Positions 7,010-15,625 of a DNA stretch of 64,000 nt are shown piece by piece (positions within the stretch are counted from its first letter, which is position 1; every line of letters starts with the position of its first letter). A program made the translations under genes and the position numbers. This DNA is from Bacillota bacterium (GTDB lineage: Bacteria > Bacillota > Clostridia > Christensenellales > SZUA-584), in NCBI GenBank assembly GCA_023412005.1, contig JAEYOE010000023.1:1-64000 (forward strand), written 5' to 3'. Below the pieces are notes generated by a model that worked only from the letters and a program-made list of their open reading frames with translations, did no database searches and was not told the origin of the DNA.

Positions 7010-8338
7010 TTATTTCTCCCCATACCTTATAATATAACACCGCGCGTTTTGGCTGACTTTCACCGTTTCCGATATCCCCACACCAATCACCCAAAACACC
7101 TCGCTGCCCTTTGCGAGCACCACCAGAGCATCCCGTGACAATAGCGGTATTTTTCTGTCTGACAGATAATCACACAGGCGCTTTTTGCCCTGCATACCCA
7201 AAGGCCGTATAAAATCGCCCGGCTGCCTGTAACGCAGGCACGCGCCCTCAAGGCTCTTCATATCAAGACATTCGGTTTGCGGGCGTTGAACGATACCCTC
7301 GCCAATCTCGCACCATAGCTCAATATCATTAAAATGATAGTGTCCTTGCCCGTGAAAGGCCGCCGACGTCTCGTTGCCGCTTTTCTTTTTGTGTCGGCCA
7401 ACGCTGAGCCTGCCGTATTCCACTGCAGCCACGGCCCCGCCCGGCAGCACGATATGTTTTCCCGAAACGCCTTTATTCCCCAGCGCCAGCACATCATCAA
7501 TATGACTCTGCGCAATGTCTTTGAGGCCGCTTCCCATACTCAGCGCCAGCCTTATCATTCGCTTTTGTATGGCCTTGGGCTCACGACACAGGGCTGCTAA
7601 ATCCACAGCCGCGCCGTCGTTTGTTTTTTCAATGCCGCCCGTGTTTTGCGCCGCCAGCATCAACGCCTCTTCGTCTTCGGCCAGCAGCTTTGCCGTTGCC
7701 GCGATATGGGCAACAGCCTGCTCGTTAACGGCTTTCAGCCTTGGAAGCACGTCCGCACGCACGAAGTTTCGCGTGTAAGCGGTATCGGTGTTCGTGCTGT
7801 CGTGCACATAACGCACACCGTTTTGCGCCGCGTACTGCTCAATCTGCTCACGCAGTATGTCCAGCATCGGCCTTATATAACGCCCGCGCTTCTCGGGTAT
7901 GCCGCACAGCCCAGTTAAGCCGCTGCCCCGGCACAGGTTCATAATCACCGTCTCAGCCATGTCGCCTGCGTGATGCGCTGTTGCAATCCACGTGGCTTGC
8001 TGGGCATCCAAAAACGCATACCGAGCCTGCCTTGCGGCCGTTTCCAGCGAAATGCCCCAGTCTTGTGCCAGTCGAACAACGTCGTCTCGGCCCGTTACGC
8101 AAACAACACCGCGCTCACTGCACTGCTGCTGCACAAAACGCATATCCGCAACGGATTCTTCGGCACGAATACCATGCTCGAAATGGTATACGACTATTAG
8201 TATGTTCAGTTCATCGCGTAATTTGCACACCACATCAAGCAGCACCATTGAATCAACGCCGCCGCTCACCGCCACGCCGACGGTATCGCCCGGCCGTATG
8301 CCAAAACCGATCAATTTTTGCCTGATATGCGCTTTCAT
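7010..8338 (-). CDS. tilS: tRNA(Ile)-lysidine synthetase
   Basis: A 442-residue ATP-pyrophosphatase that joins lysine to C34 of the CAU-anticodon tRNA-Ile so it reads AUA. The PP-loop SGGVDS is at 25-30, with the HHAGDMAETVIMNLCRGSG stretch near 120-140 and the C-terminal TilS substrate-binding domain (RPLGMQGKKRLCDYL). No clear SD precedes the ATG at 8338; a TATACT box at about 8360-8355 would give an untranslated leader of under 10 bases. An alternative start further in would remove the nucleotide-binding strand, so 8338 is kept. Confidence 0.95.
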   Translation of the reverse strand: MKAHIRQKLIGFGIRPGDTVGVAVSGGVDSMVLLDVVCKLRDELNILIVVYHFEHGIRAEESVADMRFVQQQCSERGVVCVTGRDDVVRLAQDWGISLETAARQARYAFLDAQQATWIATAHHAGDMAETVIMNLCRGSGLTGLCGIPEKRGRYIRPMLDILREQIEQYAAQNGVRYVHDSTNTDTAYTRNFVRADVLPRLKAVNEQAVAHIAATAKLLAEDEEALMLAAQNTGGIEKTNDGAAVDLAALCREPKAIQKRMIRLALSMGSGLKDIAQSHIDDVLALGNKGVSGKHIVLPGGAVAAVEYGRLSVGRHKKKSGNETSAAFHGQGHYHFNDIELWCEIGEGIVQRPQTECLDMKSLEGACLRYRQPGDFIRPLGMQGKKRLCDYLSDRKIPLLSRDALVVLAKGSEVFWVIGVGISETVKVSQNARCYIIRYGEK

Positions 8339-8405
8339 ACGCTTATATTAGCAAGTATACCGCGAGGCCGCAAGTGCGCAAAGTATCATTATTACAAACC
8401 CGCCG

Positions 8406-10265
8406 CTATTTGTTGCGCCGTGAGGAGAAATACACAGCCAGAACAGAAATATCCGCAGGCGACACGCCCGGAATACGCATGGCCTGCCCCAGCGTTTCGG
8501 GTTTCACGGCACAAAGCTTGGCTGCCGCCTCAAGCCGCAGCCCTTTTACCGCCTTGTAATCAAAATCTTCCGGCAGTTTCTTTTTTTCGAGCGATTCAAA
8601 CCGCTTCACCTGGCGCTCCTGCTTGTCGATATAGCCCGCGTAGCGTATCTCTGTTTCCACGCAATCGGCCACCTCGCGCGGCGCATCGGCTCCGCAAACA
8701 TCTTTAAGATCATAATAGCCGATGCCCTGACGCGTCAGCAACACCGCCGCCTTCACGGCGCTTTTCAGCTCGGTCTGCCCTTTGGCAGTGAGCAGCGCAT
8801 TCGCTCGTGTGATATCCACCGAGCAGTCAAACAAACGCTGCTTTTCTTTTTCCACCGCATCGCGCTTTTTCATGAACAAATCATACCGTTCATCGGTGAC
8901 GAGGCCCACCCGGCGCCCCTTTTCGGTCAGCCGCACGTCCGCGTTATCCTGACGCAGCAACAGCCGGTATTCCGCGCGCGCCGTCATCATACGATACGGT
9001 TCCGACGTCCCCTTGGTCACGAGGTCGTCGATCAACACGCCGGCATACGCATCGCTTCGATCCAGCGTCATCGGCTCGTCCTGCTTCACATACTGTGCGG
9101 CATTGATACCCGCGATGATACCCTGCGCCGCCGCCTCCTCGTACCCGGATGTGCCGTTGATCTGTCCCGCGCAAAACAACCCGCCCACCTGCTTTGATTC
9201 GAGCGATGCTTTGATGCCGAGCGGGTCGATACAGTCGTATTCAATCGCATAAGCAGTGCGCATAAACACCGCATTTTCCAGTCCCGGCACACTGCGGTAC
9301 ATCTCCTTTTGCACGTCTTCGGGTAATGATGAGCTCATGCCTTGTATATACATCTCATTGGTCCACTCGCCTTCGGGCTCTATAAATATCTGATGGCGAT
9401 CCCGGTGCGGAAACTTGACCACCTTGTCTTCGATAGACGGGCAATACCGCGGCCCCGTGCCTTCAATCACGCCGCTGTACAGCGGGCTGCGGTGAATGTT
9501 TCGCCGAATAATCTCATGCGTTTGCTCTGTGGTGTATGTCAGATAACACGGGTGCTGTTTCTTGGGCGCGCCCGTCGTTAAAAACGAATGATACTGCGGG
9601 TGCTCGTCGCCGTACTGCGGCTCCGTTTTTGTTAAATCGATGCTGCGGCGGTCCACGCGCGCGGGCGTTCCCGTTTTAAACCGCTGCACGTTAAACCCCA
9701 GCTCAGCAAGGCTTAATTTATCGGCCGGAGCCAAGCCCGACGGCCCCGCCGATACCGTATGTTCGCCGATAATCACGCGGCCCTTTAAATAAACGCCCGT
9801 GCACAGCACCACGGCCCGTGCCTCATACTGCGCGCCAAGGCTCGTTTCCACACTGCTGACACGCCCGTGCGCCGTCGTCACGCGCGACACCTCCGCGCTG
9901 ACGATATCGAGATGATCCGTGTTCTCGAGCGTCCATTTCATCACACGCTGATACAGCTTCTTGTCCTGCTGCGAGCGCAGCGACTGTACCGCTGCCCCCT
10001 TGCTGGTGCCAAGCAGCTTTATCTGCATATACGCCGCATCGGCACAGAGCCCCATCTGGCCGCCCAGTGCGTCAATTTCGCGCACAAGGTGCCCCTTGCT
10101 CGTGCCGCCGATCGACGGATTGCACGCCATCAGCGCAATCCCGTCGAGGTTGATTGTCAGCAGCAGCGTTTTTTGCCCGAGACGCGCAGAGGCGAGCGCA
10201 GCCTCACAGCCCGCATGGCCCGCGCCCACCACCACCACATCATATTTTCCGGCATTGTATCCCAT
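8406..10265 (-). CDS. mnmG: tRNA uridine-5-carboxymethylaminomethyl(34) synthesis enzyme MnmG
   Basis: A 619-residue FAD enzyme (GidA) that with MnmE installs the (carboxymethyl)aminomethyl group on wobble uridine 34. The dinucleotide loop GAGHAGCEAA is at 13-22, with the GCNPSIGG-type motif read here as ACNPSIGGTSKGHL. The ATG at 10265 is two bases from the mnmE stop (10267) and uses the GGGG in the last codons of mnmE as SD, so I reject the longer in-frame start at 10292. Operon mnmE-mnmG. Confidence 0.97.
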   Translation of the reverse strand: MGYNAGKYDVVVVGAGHAGCEAALASARLGQKTLLLTINLDGIALMACNPSIGGTSKGHLVREIDALGGQMGLCADAAYMQIKLLGTSKGAAVQSLRSQQDKKLYQRVMKWTLENTDHLDIVSAEVSRVTTAHGRVSSVETSLGAQYEARAVVLCTGVYLKGRVIIGEHTVSAGPSGLAPADKLSLAELGFNVQRFKTGTPARVDRRSIDLTKTEPQYGDEHPQYHSFLTTGAPKKQHPCYLTYTTEQTHEIIRRNIHRSPLYSGVIEGTGPRYCPSIEDKVVKFPHRDRHQIFIEPEGEWTNEMYIQGMSSSLPEDVQKEMYRSVPGLENAVFMRTAYAIEYDCIDPLGIKASLESKQVGGLFCAGQINGTSGYEEAAAQGIIAGINAAQYVKQDEPMTLDRSDAYAGVLIDDLVTKGTSEPYRMMTARAEYRLLLRQDNADVRLTEKGRRVGLVTDERYDLFMKKRDAVEKEKQRLFDCSVDITRANALLTAKGQTELKSAVKAAVLLTRQGIGYYDLKDVCGADAPREVADCVETEIRYAGYIDKQERQVKRFESLEKKKLPEDFDYKAVKGLRLEAAAKLCAVKPETLGQAMRIPGVSPADISVLAVYFSSRRNK

Positions 10266-10266
10266 A

Positions 10267-11604
10267 TTATTTCCCCAAGCAGAATGTATCAAAAATGTTA
10301 TGTATAATCTCTTCCGTCGCGGTCACACCTGTGATTTCGCCGAGCCTGTCCCACGCTTCCTTGATATCGATCGTCACGCAGTCAAGATCGGCGGTGTCAA
10401 ACGCGCCGAGTGCCGCCTGAAGGCTTTGGGCTGCGGCATTTAAGAGCTCGCAATGGCGCTCGTTGGTCACCACCACATCGTCAGCATCCCCCAGCTCCGG
10501 CAGACGAATGGCACTCAGCAGCGCATCGCGCCCCTGCCCCGTTGCCGCGCTGACTTCTGCACAGTCACAGCCGAGTTTTAAGATCACTTCTTGAGCCGTT
10601 ACCGCCGCTGCAAGATCGCATTTGTTCAGCACAGCGACCACATCCCCGTGAAGCGACGCGAAAATTTCCTCATCCTCCGGCGTGATGCCCGCCGAGCGGT
10701 CAATCACAAACAATGTGAGATCGGCATCCCTTGCGGTATCGCGCGCGCGTTCAATACCGATTTGCTCCACCGCATCGGCACTGCGGCGTATGCCCGCCGT
10801 ATCGGTCACACGCACCGGGAAACCGTCTTTGATGATCACATCGTCCACCGCGTCGCGCGTGGTGCCGGGTATCGCCGTCACAATCGCACGGTCTTTATCA
10901 ATAAGCATATTGAAAAGTGACGATTTTCCCACATTGGGCCGCCCGACAATCGCCACATTAAAGCCGCTTTGGAGCATGCGCCCCGATTCAAATGTATCGG
11001 CCAGCAAAAGCGTCTCACGGCGCGCCCTTTCAATCAGCGGCACAGCATCTCTTTGTATGTCCGCTTCAATATCTTCCTCGGGGTATTCAATGCCCGCCTC
11101 GATGATGCTGATGGCATCCGTCAGCAGCTTTTGTACGGCACTGATTTTATCAAAGAGACCTCCGGACAGTTGGCGTAGCGCCGCGCTGGCGGCTGCCGCC
11201 GAATTTGCGCCGATCAGCTCCATCACGGCTCCGGCTGCCGAGAGATCCATCTTACCCGCCAGAAACGCACGCTGTGTGAACTCCCCGGGCACGGCCAGCC
11301 GCGCGCCGTTTTTCGCCAGCGCGTTCATCACGCGCGACAGCGTGATGCGGCCGCCATGCGTGTATATTTCCGCCATGTTTTCACCGGTGTAGCTGCGCGG
11401 CGCATAAAAGCAGGCTGCCATCACGTCATCAGCGCACCCTTTATCATCTTCAATCGTCCCGTGGTACATCCGGGCATGCTGTTTTTTATCGCTGCCGCGA
11501 AACACGGCTGATAGCACGCTATGAGCATCCGGCCCCGACATACGCACCACGGCTATCGCACCGCCGCTTGGTGTGGCCGGTGCGTAGATAGTATCGTTTT
11601 GCAT
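10267..11604 (-). CDS. mnmE: tRNA uridine-5-carboxymethylaminomethyl(34) synthesis GTPase MnmE
   Basis: A 445-residue three-domain protein (TrmE): an N-terminal folate-binding domain (1-120), a G domain with GRPNVGKSSLFN, the K-loop region and GTTRD, DTAGIR and NKCD, and a helical domain ending FDTFCLGK, whose Cys is the conserved C-terminal CxGK cysteine. It forms a complex with MnmG, encoded immediately downstream with a two-base gap. AAAGGAG precedes the ATG. An extended -10 TGGTATGAT lies on the minus strand at 11636-11628. Confidence 0.97.
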   Translation of the reverse strand: MQNDTIYAPATPSGGAIAVVRMSGPDAHSVLSAVFRGSDKKQHARMYHGTIEDDKGCADDVMAACFYAPRSYTGENMAEIYTHGGRITLSRVMNALAKNGARLAVPGEFTQRAFLAGKMDLSAAGAVMELIGANSAAAASAALRQLSGGLFDKISAVQKLLTDAISIIEAGIEYPEEDIEADIQRDAVPLIERARRETLLLADTFESGRMLQSGFNVAIVGRPNVGKSSLFNMLIDKDRAIVTAIPGTTRDAVDDVIIKDGFPVRVTDTAGIRRSADAVEQIGIERARDTARDADLTLFVIDRSAGITPEDEEIFASLHGDVVAVLNKCDLAAAVTAQEVILKLGCDCAEVSAATGQGRDALLSAIRLPELGDADDVVVTNERHCELLNAAAQSLQAALGAFDTADLDCVTIDIKEAWDRLGEITGVTATEEIIHNIFDTFCLGK

Positions 11605-11901
11605 CCCGTCTCCTTTTTTCAGCGCTTATCATACCACAGTTTATTGGTTTTGCACATAGGCGCATCATACCGGTTCGTACGCTGTGTTCACGGCATAGTA
11701 TTTGCATTTAAAAAGTGCTCAACAGGATGATGTTATGATTATCGAAAAGCACAACCCGCGATTTTCGGTCTTGGATTGATAGTCGCTTTTATGCAGCATC
11801 ACAACGGTAATGACCGATAAAAGGTTTATACCAAAAGCAAACGAACACTATGAAATACTTGCATATTTTCACCATTGTGATAGGCATGCCTTTTATCAAA
11901 C

Positions 11902-11934
11902 AAAAAAAGACCGACGGCTAAGGCGGCCTTTAAA
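11902..11934 (-). terminator. Terminator of the ANTAR regulator gene
   Basis: Minus-strand hairpin AAGGCCG / CGGTCTT (one G-U pair) followed by TTTTTTTG, 55 bases past the ANTAR stop. The rest of the gap 11605-11988 contains the mnmE promoter and no gene I can support. Confidence 0.65.
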
Positions 11935-11988
11935 ATAGTGATCTCGTACCACCGTTTTATTTTCTCTTTATATATCAGTGCTTTGACT

Positions 11989-12564
11989 TTAATTCTGCGA
12001 CAGCTCAATGATTTTCAAAGAGATATCCCTCATCGCAACCCGCGAATCCATGCTCATCTTCTGTATTCTGCGATAAGCCTCTCCTTCTGAAATGCTTTTG
12101 CGTTTCATCAGAATGCCCTTCGCCCGTTCAATGGCCTTTCTGTCTTCCATGCCTTGCTTGAGCTCGCAGAGCTCTTTTTCCATCCTGCCGATGCGCCTTC
12201 TGTTTTGAAGCACCGTGTCTATGGTGCTTAAAAGTGCGATACGATTGATGGGCTTTAAGAACAAGGTGATGTCATAGTCTTCCACAATCGACACACAGAA
12301 ATCTCTTTGTACACTTGTTATGAATAGTATGACGCTGCACAGGTTTTCGTCGCCTACAATCGTTGCGACTTCAAGGCCTGTGACATCCGGCATCTCAAAG
12401 CCGATAAGCAATATATCCGGCGGGCCGCTGCGAACCTTTCTGATCGCTTCGTTTCCGGATGTACAAATATCGCCGACAGAATAACCATCTCGCTGTAACG
12501 CATATTTTATTTTTTCAGCAACCTGCTCGTTTTGCATAGCCACCATGATAGTTGCTCTATCCAT
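11989..12564 (-). CDS. ANTAR-domain antiterminator with a degenerate receiver
   Basis: A 191-residue protein: receiver-like fold (about 4-120), a short coiled coil (about 121-145) and an ANTAR RNA-binding domain (about 131-190; AIERAKGILMKRKSISEGEAYRRI). ANTAR proteins bind paired hexaloop hairpins and prevent termination. The receiver lacks the usual chemistry: the acidic pair after strand 1 is replaced by MAMQNE (8-13) and the phospho-acceptor Asp by Gly55 (LLIGFEMP), while Lys104 (FLKP) is kept, so control by phosphorylation is unlikely. The ATG at 12564 is preferred because GGAG stands six bases upstream. The leader contains a terminator-like hairpin. Confidence 0.85.
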   Translation of the reverse strand: MDRATIMVAMQNEQVAEKIKYALQRDGYSVGDICTSGNEAIRKVRSGPPDILLIGFEMPDVTGLEVATIVGDENLCSVILFITSVQRDFCVSIVEDYDITLFLKPINRIALLSTIDTVLQNRRRIGRMEKELCELKQGMEDRKAIERAKGILMKRKSISEGEAYRRIQKMSMDSRVAMRDISLKIIELSQN

Positions 12565-12629
12565 ATCCTGCTCCGTCATCGCAGCCGGTCATACGGCCGA
12601 ATTCGCATCATCTGATATTTGTTTGAGAT

Positions 12630-12677
12630 TAAAGAAAAGACGTTTATCCAAGGCCGGATCCCCGAACAAACGCCGTC
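12630..12677 (-). promoter_or_regulatory. Terminator-like hairpin in the leader of the ANTAR gene (possible attenuator)
   Basis: On the minus strand GACGGCGTTT (12677-12668) pairs, with a bulge, with AAACGTC (12645-12639) and is followed by TTTTCTTT. It lies about 70 bases before the ANTAR start and about 20 bases after the promoter. A terminator in front of an antiterminator gene suggests autoregulation. The bulged stem makes this tentative. Confidence 0.4.
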
Positions 12678-12698
12678 GTTTCTTCTTATTCTATAGTC

Positions 12699-12726
12699 AT
12701 TATAGCATACCTTATTCAAATTGCAA
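12699..12726 (-). promoter_or_regulatory. Promoter of the ANTAR regulator
   Basis: Minus strand: TTGCAA (12726-12721), a 16-base spacer and TATAAT (12704-12699) within an extended TGCTATAAT. The transcript would have an untranslated leader of about 125 bases. Confidence 0.6.
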
Positions 12727-12836
12727 GTGTTTTTCTGCAATTTATTCACAGGTCACATTCAATTTCTATTGAATCATAGCCTGTCTCAGCGATTTTACAG
12801 CTTAAAATGCAGTTTTCGTTACCGCTTCTTGCATGC

Positions 12837-13820
12837 TTAAATTTCTTCAACCACTTTTTTGGGTACTTTTGAAAATAGCGGGCTCACCGATTCTTTTTCG
12901 TGAATTCTCAAAACGGCCTCCGCAAACAGCGGCGCAACCGATACTGATACAAATTTTTTGCATTTGGCAACAATCGGATTCTGAACGCTGTCGGTTCCCA
13001 CCACCATTTCAATCGGGCTGTCTTCTATTGCTTTTAAGCCCTTTTCGCGTACAATCACATGCGACAGGCAGGCGATGATTCGGTTTGCACCGTGCTTTTT
13101 AAGCGCGTTGGCCGTATCCACCAATGTGCCGCCCGATACCGTAAAATCGTCAACGATCATACAGTTCTTGCCCTTCACATCGCCGATGATAGATAGCACA
13201 TGGGCATTTTCGTCGTGTCCGTACCGCGTTTTATCGCCGATGGCCACCGGGCAGTGCAGGTAGTCGGCGTACTTTCTTGCGGTTTTTGCATAGCCTGCAT
13301 CGGGTGAAACCACACAGATATTACTCATGATATCAAGGCCCTTAACGTACTCGCACATAATTGGCAGCGAGAGCAGATGATCGACGGGCTTTTTAAAAAA
13401 GCCTTGTACCTGGGCGCTGTGAAGATCCATCACAACAATCCTGTCGGCACCGGCTAATTCAATACTTTCTGCACAAACACGGGCGCGTATGGATACGCGC
13501 GGTTCGTCTTTTTTATCCCCTTTTGCATAGCTGAAATACGGTACCAGCGCTGTTACCGAGTTTGCGCTGGCTCGCTTTAAAGCATCCATCCAAAAAAGAA
13601 TTTCCACAAATTCGTTGTTTGGATTCATGCCAATCGGCTGAACCACATAGACATCCTTATTTCTTACTGTTTCTTTGATTCGTAAAAAAATGTTGCCATC
13701 GGAAAATGTGATAACTTCAGAGTCCCCTAAATCGTTGCCGAGGTACTTGCACATCTTTTTTGCGAACGGCATACCTGATGAACCTGCAAATACCTTTATG
13801 TCGCTGTCAAAGGAATTCAA
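12837..13820 (-). CDS. prs: Ribose-phosphate pyrophosphokinase
   Basis: A 327-residue PRPP synthase making 5-phosphoribosyl-1-pyrophosphate from ribose-5-phosphate and ATP for purine, pyrimidine, NAD, His and Trp synthesis. Seen: FSDGN, the VVQPIGMNPNNEFVEIL block, the catalytic KGDKKDEPR loop, MDLHSAQVQGFF and the PRPP loop MIVDDFTVSGGTL. The KGDKKDEPR version and the PIGMNPN stretch are typical of a divergent clostridial form. The TTG at 13820 is preferred because AAGGTGGG stands eight bases upstream; an ATG at 13862 has no SD. It follows the PHP gene by about 90 bases. Confidence 0.9.
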   Translation of the reverse strand: MNSFDSDIKVFAGSSGMPFAKKMCKYLGNDLGDSEVITFSDGNIFLRIKETVRNKDVYVVQPIGMNPNNEFVEILFWMDALKRASANSVTALVPYFSYAKGDKKDEPRVSIRARVCAESIELAGADRIVVMDLHSAQVQGFFKKPVDHLLSLPIMCEYVKGLDIMSNICVVSPDAGYAKTARKYADYLHCPVAIGDKTRYGHDENAHVLSIIGDVKGKNCMIVDDFTVSGGTLVDTANALKKHGANRIIACLSHVIVREKGLKAIEDSPIEMVVGTDSVQNPIVAKCKKFVSVSVAPLFAEAVLRIHEKESVSPLFSKVPKKVVEEI

Positions 13821-13909
13821 CTTCTTTACCCACCTTAATTGTTTACTCCCGGTCACGCGCATATTTTAGCACTTATACGAATGACAATCAATATCTATGC
13901 GTAATGTAA

Positions 13910-14740
13910 TTATGACCTTTTTTCACTTTGTTTGATAATATCGTACAAGCTTTGCTCCAAATAATGGCTCGTGCGCGATTCTTCTCCAATTCCCACCCTT
14001 GGCGTTGCGCTTCCATGAAAATCGCTGCCGACGGTTATATACAATCCGTTCGACCGCGCGAGGCTCTCAAACTCAAGGCATTGGCCGTCTGTATGCGCTG
14101 GGTGATAAGCCTCTATGCCCCAAAAACCCATTGGCTTCAGCTTTTGTATCAGGCGCGCAAACACGCTGCCGGGCAGCAGCCCCGGGTGCGCCAGCACCGG
14201 CAAGCCACCGGCGCAGAGTATCAGCTGTGCCGCCCGCTCCACCGTCAATTTATTCTGCGGAATATAATAAGGCGCGTTGCTGCCAAGGTATTTGTCAAAC
14301 GCCTCAGCCATCGACGGCGCGTACCCCTTGTTCACAAGCACCGCTGCAATGTGCGGCCTGCCGATCACGTCACCGCCGCAAACACCCAGCACCTCGTCCA
14401 TGCCGATGTCGTAACCGTCGTTTTTCAGCCGCTGTACAATTTCGAAGGCCCTTTGATAACGCGAATTCGCTGCTTTTTCCACATGCTTTATCAGCGCTTC
14501 GTTACCGCAATCGACATGATACCCCAGCACATGCACCTCGGCCTCCATCTGCGCGGCCAGCTCTATGCCCGCAATCGCCGTGATACCGTGTGCTTGCGTT
14601 AAGGCGGCAAAGCCGCGGCATTCGTCATGATCCGTAATCGCAAACGCATCAAGACCGGCTTCTTTCGCTTTTAGCGCCACCTCATCCGGCTTCAGCTCGC
14701 CGTCGGAAAACGTGGTGTGAATGTGCAGATCCGCCTTCAT
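13910..14740 (-). CDS. PHP-domain phosphoesterase (TrpH/YciV family)
   Basis: A 276-residue polymerase-and-histidinol-phosphatase domain protein. Metal-binding residues are evident: DLHIHTTFSDG (4-14), TDHDE (37-41), GYHVD, AHPG and GSDFHG. The family includes enzymes that remove phosphate from 3',5'-nucleotides and trim short RNA 5' ends (RNase AM); which activity this one has cannot be told. Its ATG overlaps the stop of the thioesterase gene as ATGA, so translation is coupled. Confidence 0.88.
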   Translation of the reverse strand: MKADLHIHTTFSDGELKPDEVALKAKEAGLDAFAITDHDECRGFAALTQAHGITAIAGIELAAQMEAEVHVLGYHVDCGNEALIKHVEKAANSRYQRAFEIVQRLKNDGYDIGMDEVLGVCGGDVIGRPHIAAVLVNKGYAPSMAEAFDKYLGSNAPYYIPQNKLTVERAAQLILCAGGLPVLAHPGLLPGSVFARLIQKLKPMGFWGIEAYHPAHTDGQCLEFESLARSNGLYITVGSDFHGSATPRVGIGEESRTSHYLEQSLYDIIKQSEKRS

Positions 14741-15138
14741 GATGTGTGTGCCTTCTCACAGGCTTTTTGCACAAAACGGCTTTCATCCACAACAAAGCGT
14801 TCATGTCGCGCTTCCCCTATTTTATCCCTCTCATCAAACGCCTCAATATCAAAAACGAGCTTTCTGCCGCTCACTTCAGCGAGTGTTGCCTTGGCTCTCA
14901 CCTTCATGCCAACCGGTGTCGCGGCCAGATGCAGCGCATCAATGCGAATGCCAACCGTCGTCTGTCCGCTCGGCAGCACCGGCTGCACCGCGTTAAATGC
15001 CGCGTTTTCCATCAGCGCAATCATCATGGGCGTGGCAAGCACCTCTAAGCCTCCGCTCCCCACACTCTTCGCGGTTTGCCCGGATTCCACAACAGCATGT
15101 GCCTCTGCAAAGAGGCCGGGTTTCAGTTCAATATCCAT
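14737..15138 (-). CDS. Hot-dog fold acyl-CoA thioesterase (FlK-like)
   Basis: A 133-residue single hot-dog domain resembling fluoroacetyl-CoA thioesterase-type proteins: LATPMMIALMENAAFNAVQPVL with a conserved Glu, then TTVGIRIDALHLAATPVGMKVRAKATL. It would hydrolyse small acyl-CoA esters, perhaps as detoxification or CoA recycling; the substrate is unknown. AAGGAG lies five bases before the ATG. It sits eight bases behind the GNAT gene, whose product also uses acyl-CoA. Confidence 0.82.
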   Translation of the reverse strand: MDIELKPGLFAEAHAVVESGQTAKSVGSGGLEVLATPMMIALMENAAFNAVQPVLPSGQTTVGIRIDALHLAATPVGMKVRAKATLAEVSGRKLVFDIEAFDERDKIGEARHERFVVDESRFVQKACEKAHTS

Positions 15139-15146
15139 GTTTCTCC

Positions 15147-15608
15147 TTAGTGCTGCCCGCAGGCCGACGGGTAGACAACCTCGTCCTTATTCACTTTCAT
15201 CGCTATATGCGGCAGGCCTGCTTCTATGTATTCTTCTCCGTATTCTTTAAACCCAAATTTGCGATACAGCGGCATGATGTACGTCTGCGCGCTGATCTCG
15301 ATCGTTTGCGCTCCGGACGAAAATGCCTTGTAAAGCAGCAGCCGCAGCGCCAAATCGCCGATCTTCTGGCCCCGGAACGGCTTGAGAACAGCCAATCGCC
15401 CGATGCGAAAATTCTTGCCGTCATGCCAGATGCGCCCCGTGGCGGCCGTCTGCTCATCCACATACACAATCAGATGCAACGCCGTCGTTTCGAATTCGTC
15501 AAACTCCTCCTGCTCCGGAATCTGCTGCTCCTCAATAAAAACCTCTCTGCGCACGGCAAACGGTTCGGTTAAATCCTCCGTGCCGGGTATAAATGCACTT
15601 GTAATCAT
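15147..15608 (-). CDS. GNAT-family N-acetyltransferase
   Basis: A 153-residue acetyl-CoA-dependent acetyltransferase. The signature region is FRIGRLAVLKPFRGQKIGDLALRLLL (acetyl-CoA pyrophosphate loop RGQKIG) followed by ISAQTYIMPLYRKFGFKEYGEEY. The N-terminal VRREVFIEEQQIP block is shared with YjcF/ElaA-type members. The ATG at 15608 has AGGAGG directly before it, 18 bases after the PBP stop. The acceptor is unknown. Confidence 0.88.
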   Translation of the reverse strand: MITSAFIPGTEDLTEPFAVRREVFIEEQQIPEQEEFDEFETTALHLIVYVDEQTAATGRIWHDGKNFRIGRLAVLKPFRGQKIGDLALRLLLYKAFSSGAQTIEISAQTYIMPLYRKFGFKEYGEEYIEAGLPHIAMKVNKDEVVYPSACGQH

Positions 15609-15625
15609 AAGTCCTCCTCTTATTA

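Noticed and set aside
7334..8351. Several long plus-strand open frames opposite tilS (and similar ones opposite mnmG, gyrA, purL)
   Set aside because: Antisense shadows of clearly conserved genes, without SD or family features.
11935..11990. GGTGGTAC followed by a terminator, like the 3' part of a T-box leader
   Set aside because: No Stem I, specifier loop or full TGGnACCGCG core, and it lies directly behind the ANTAR stop with mnmE 300 bases away; better read as ANTAR 3' end plus terminator.
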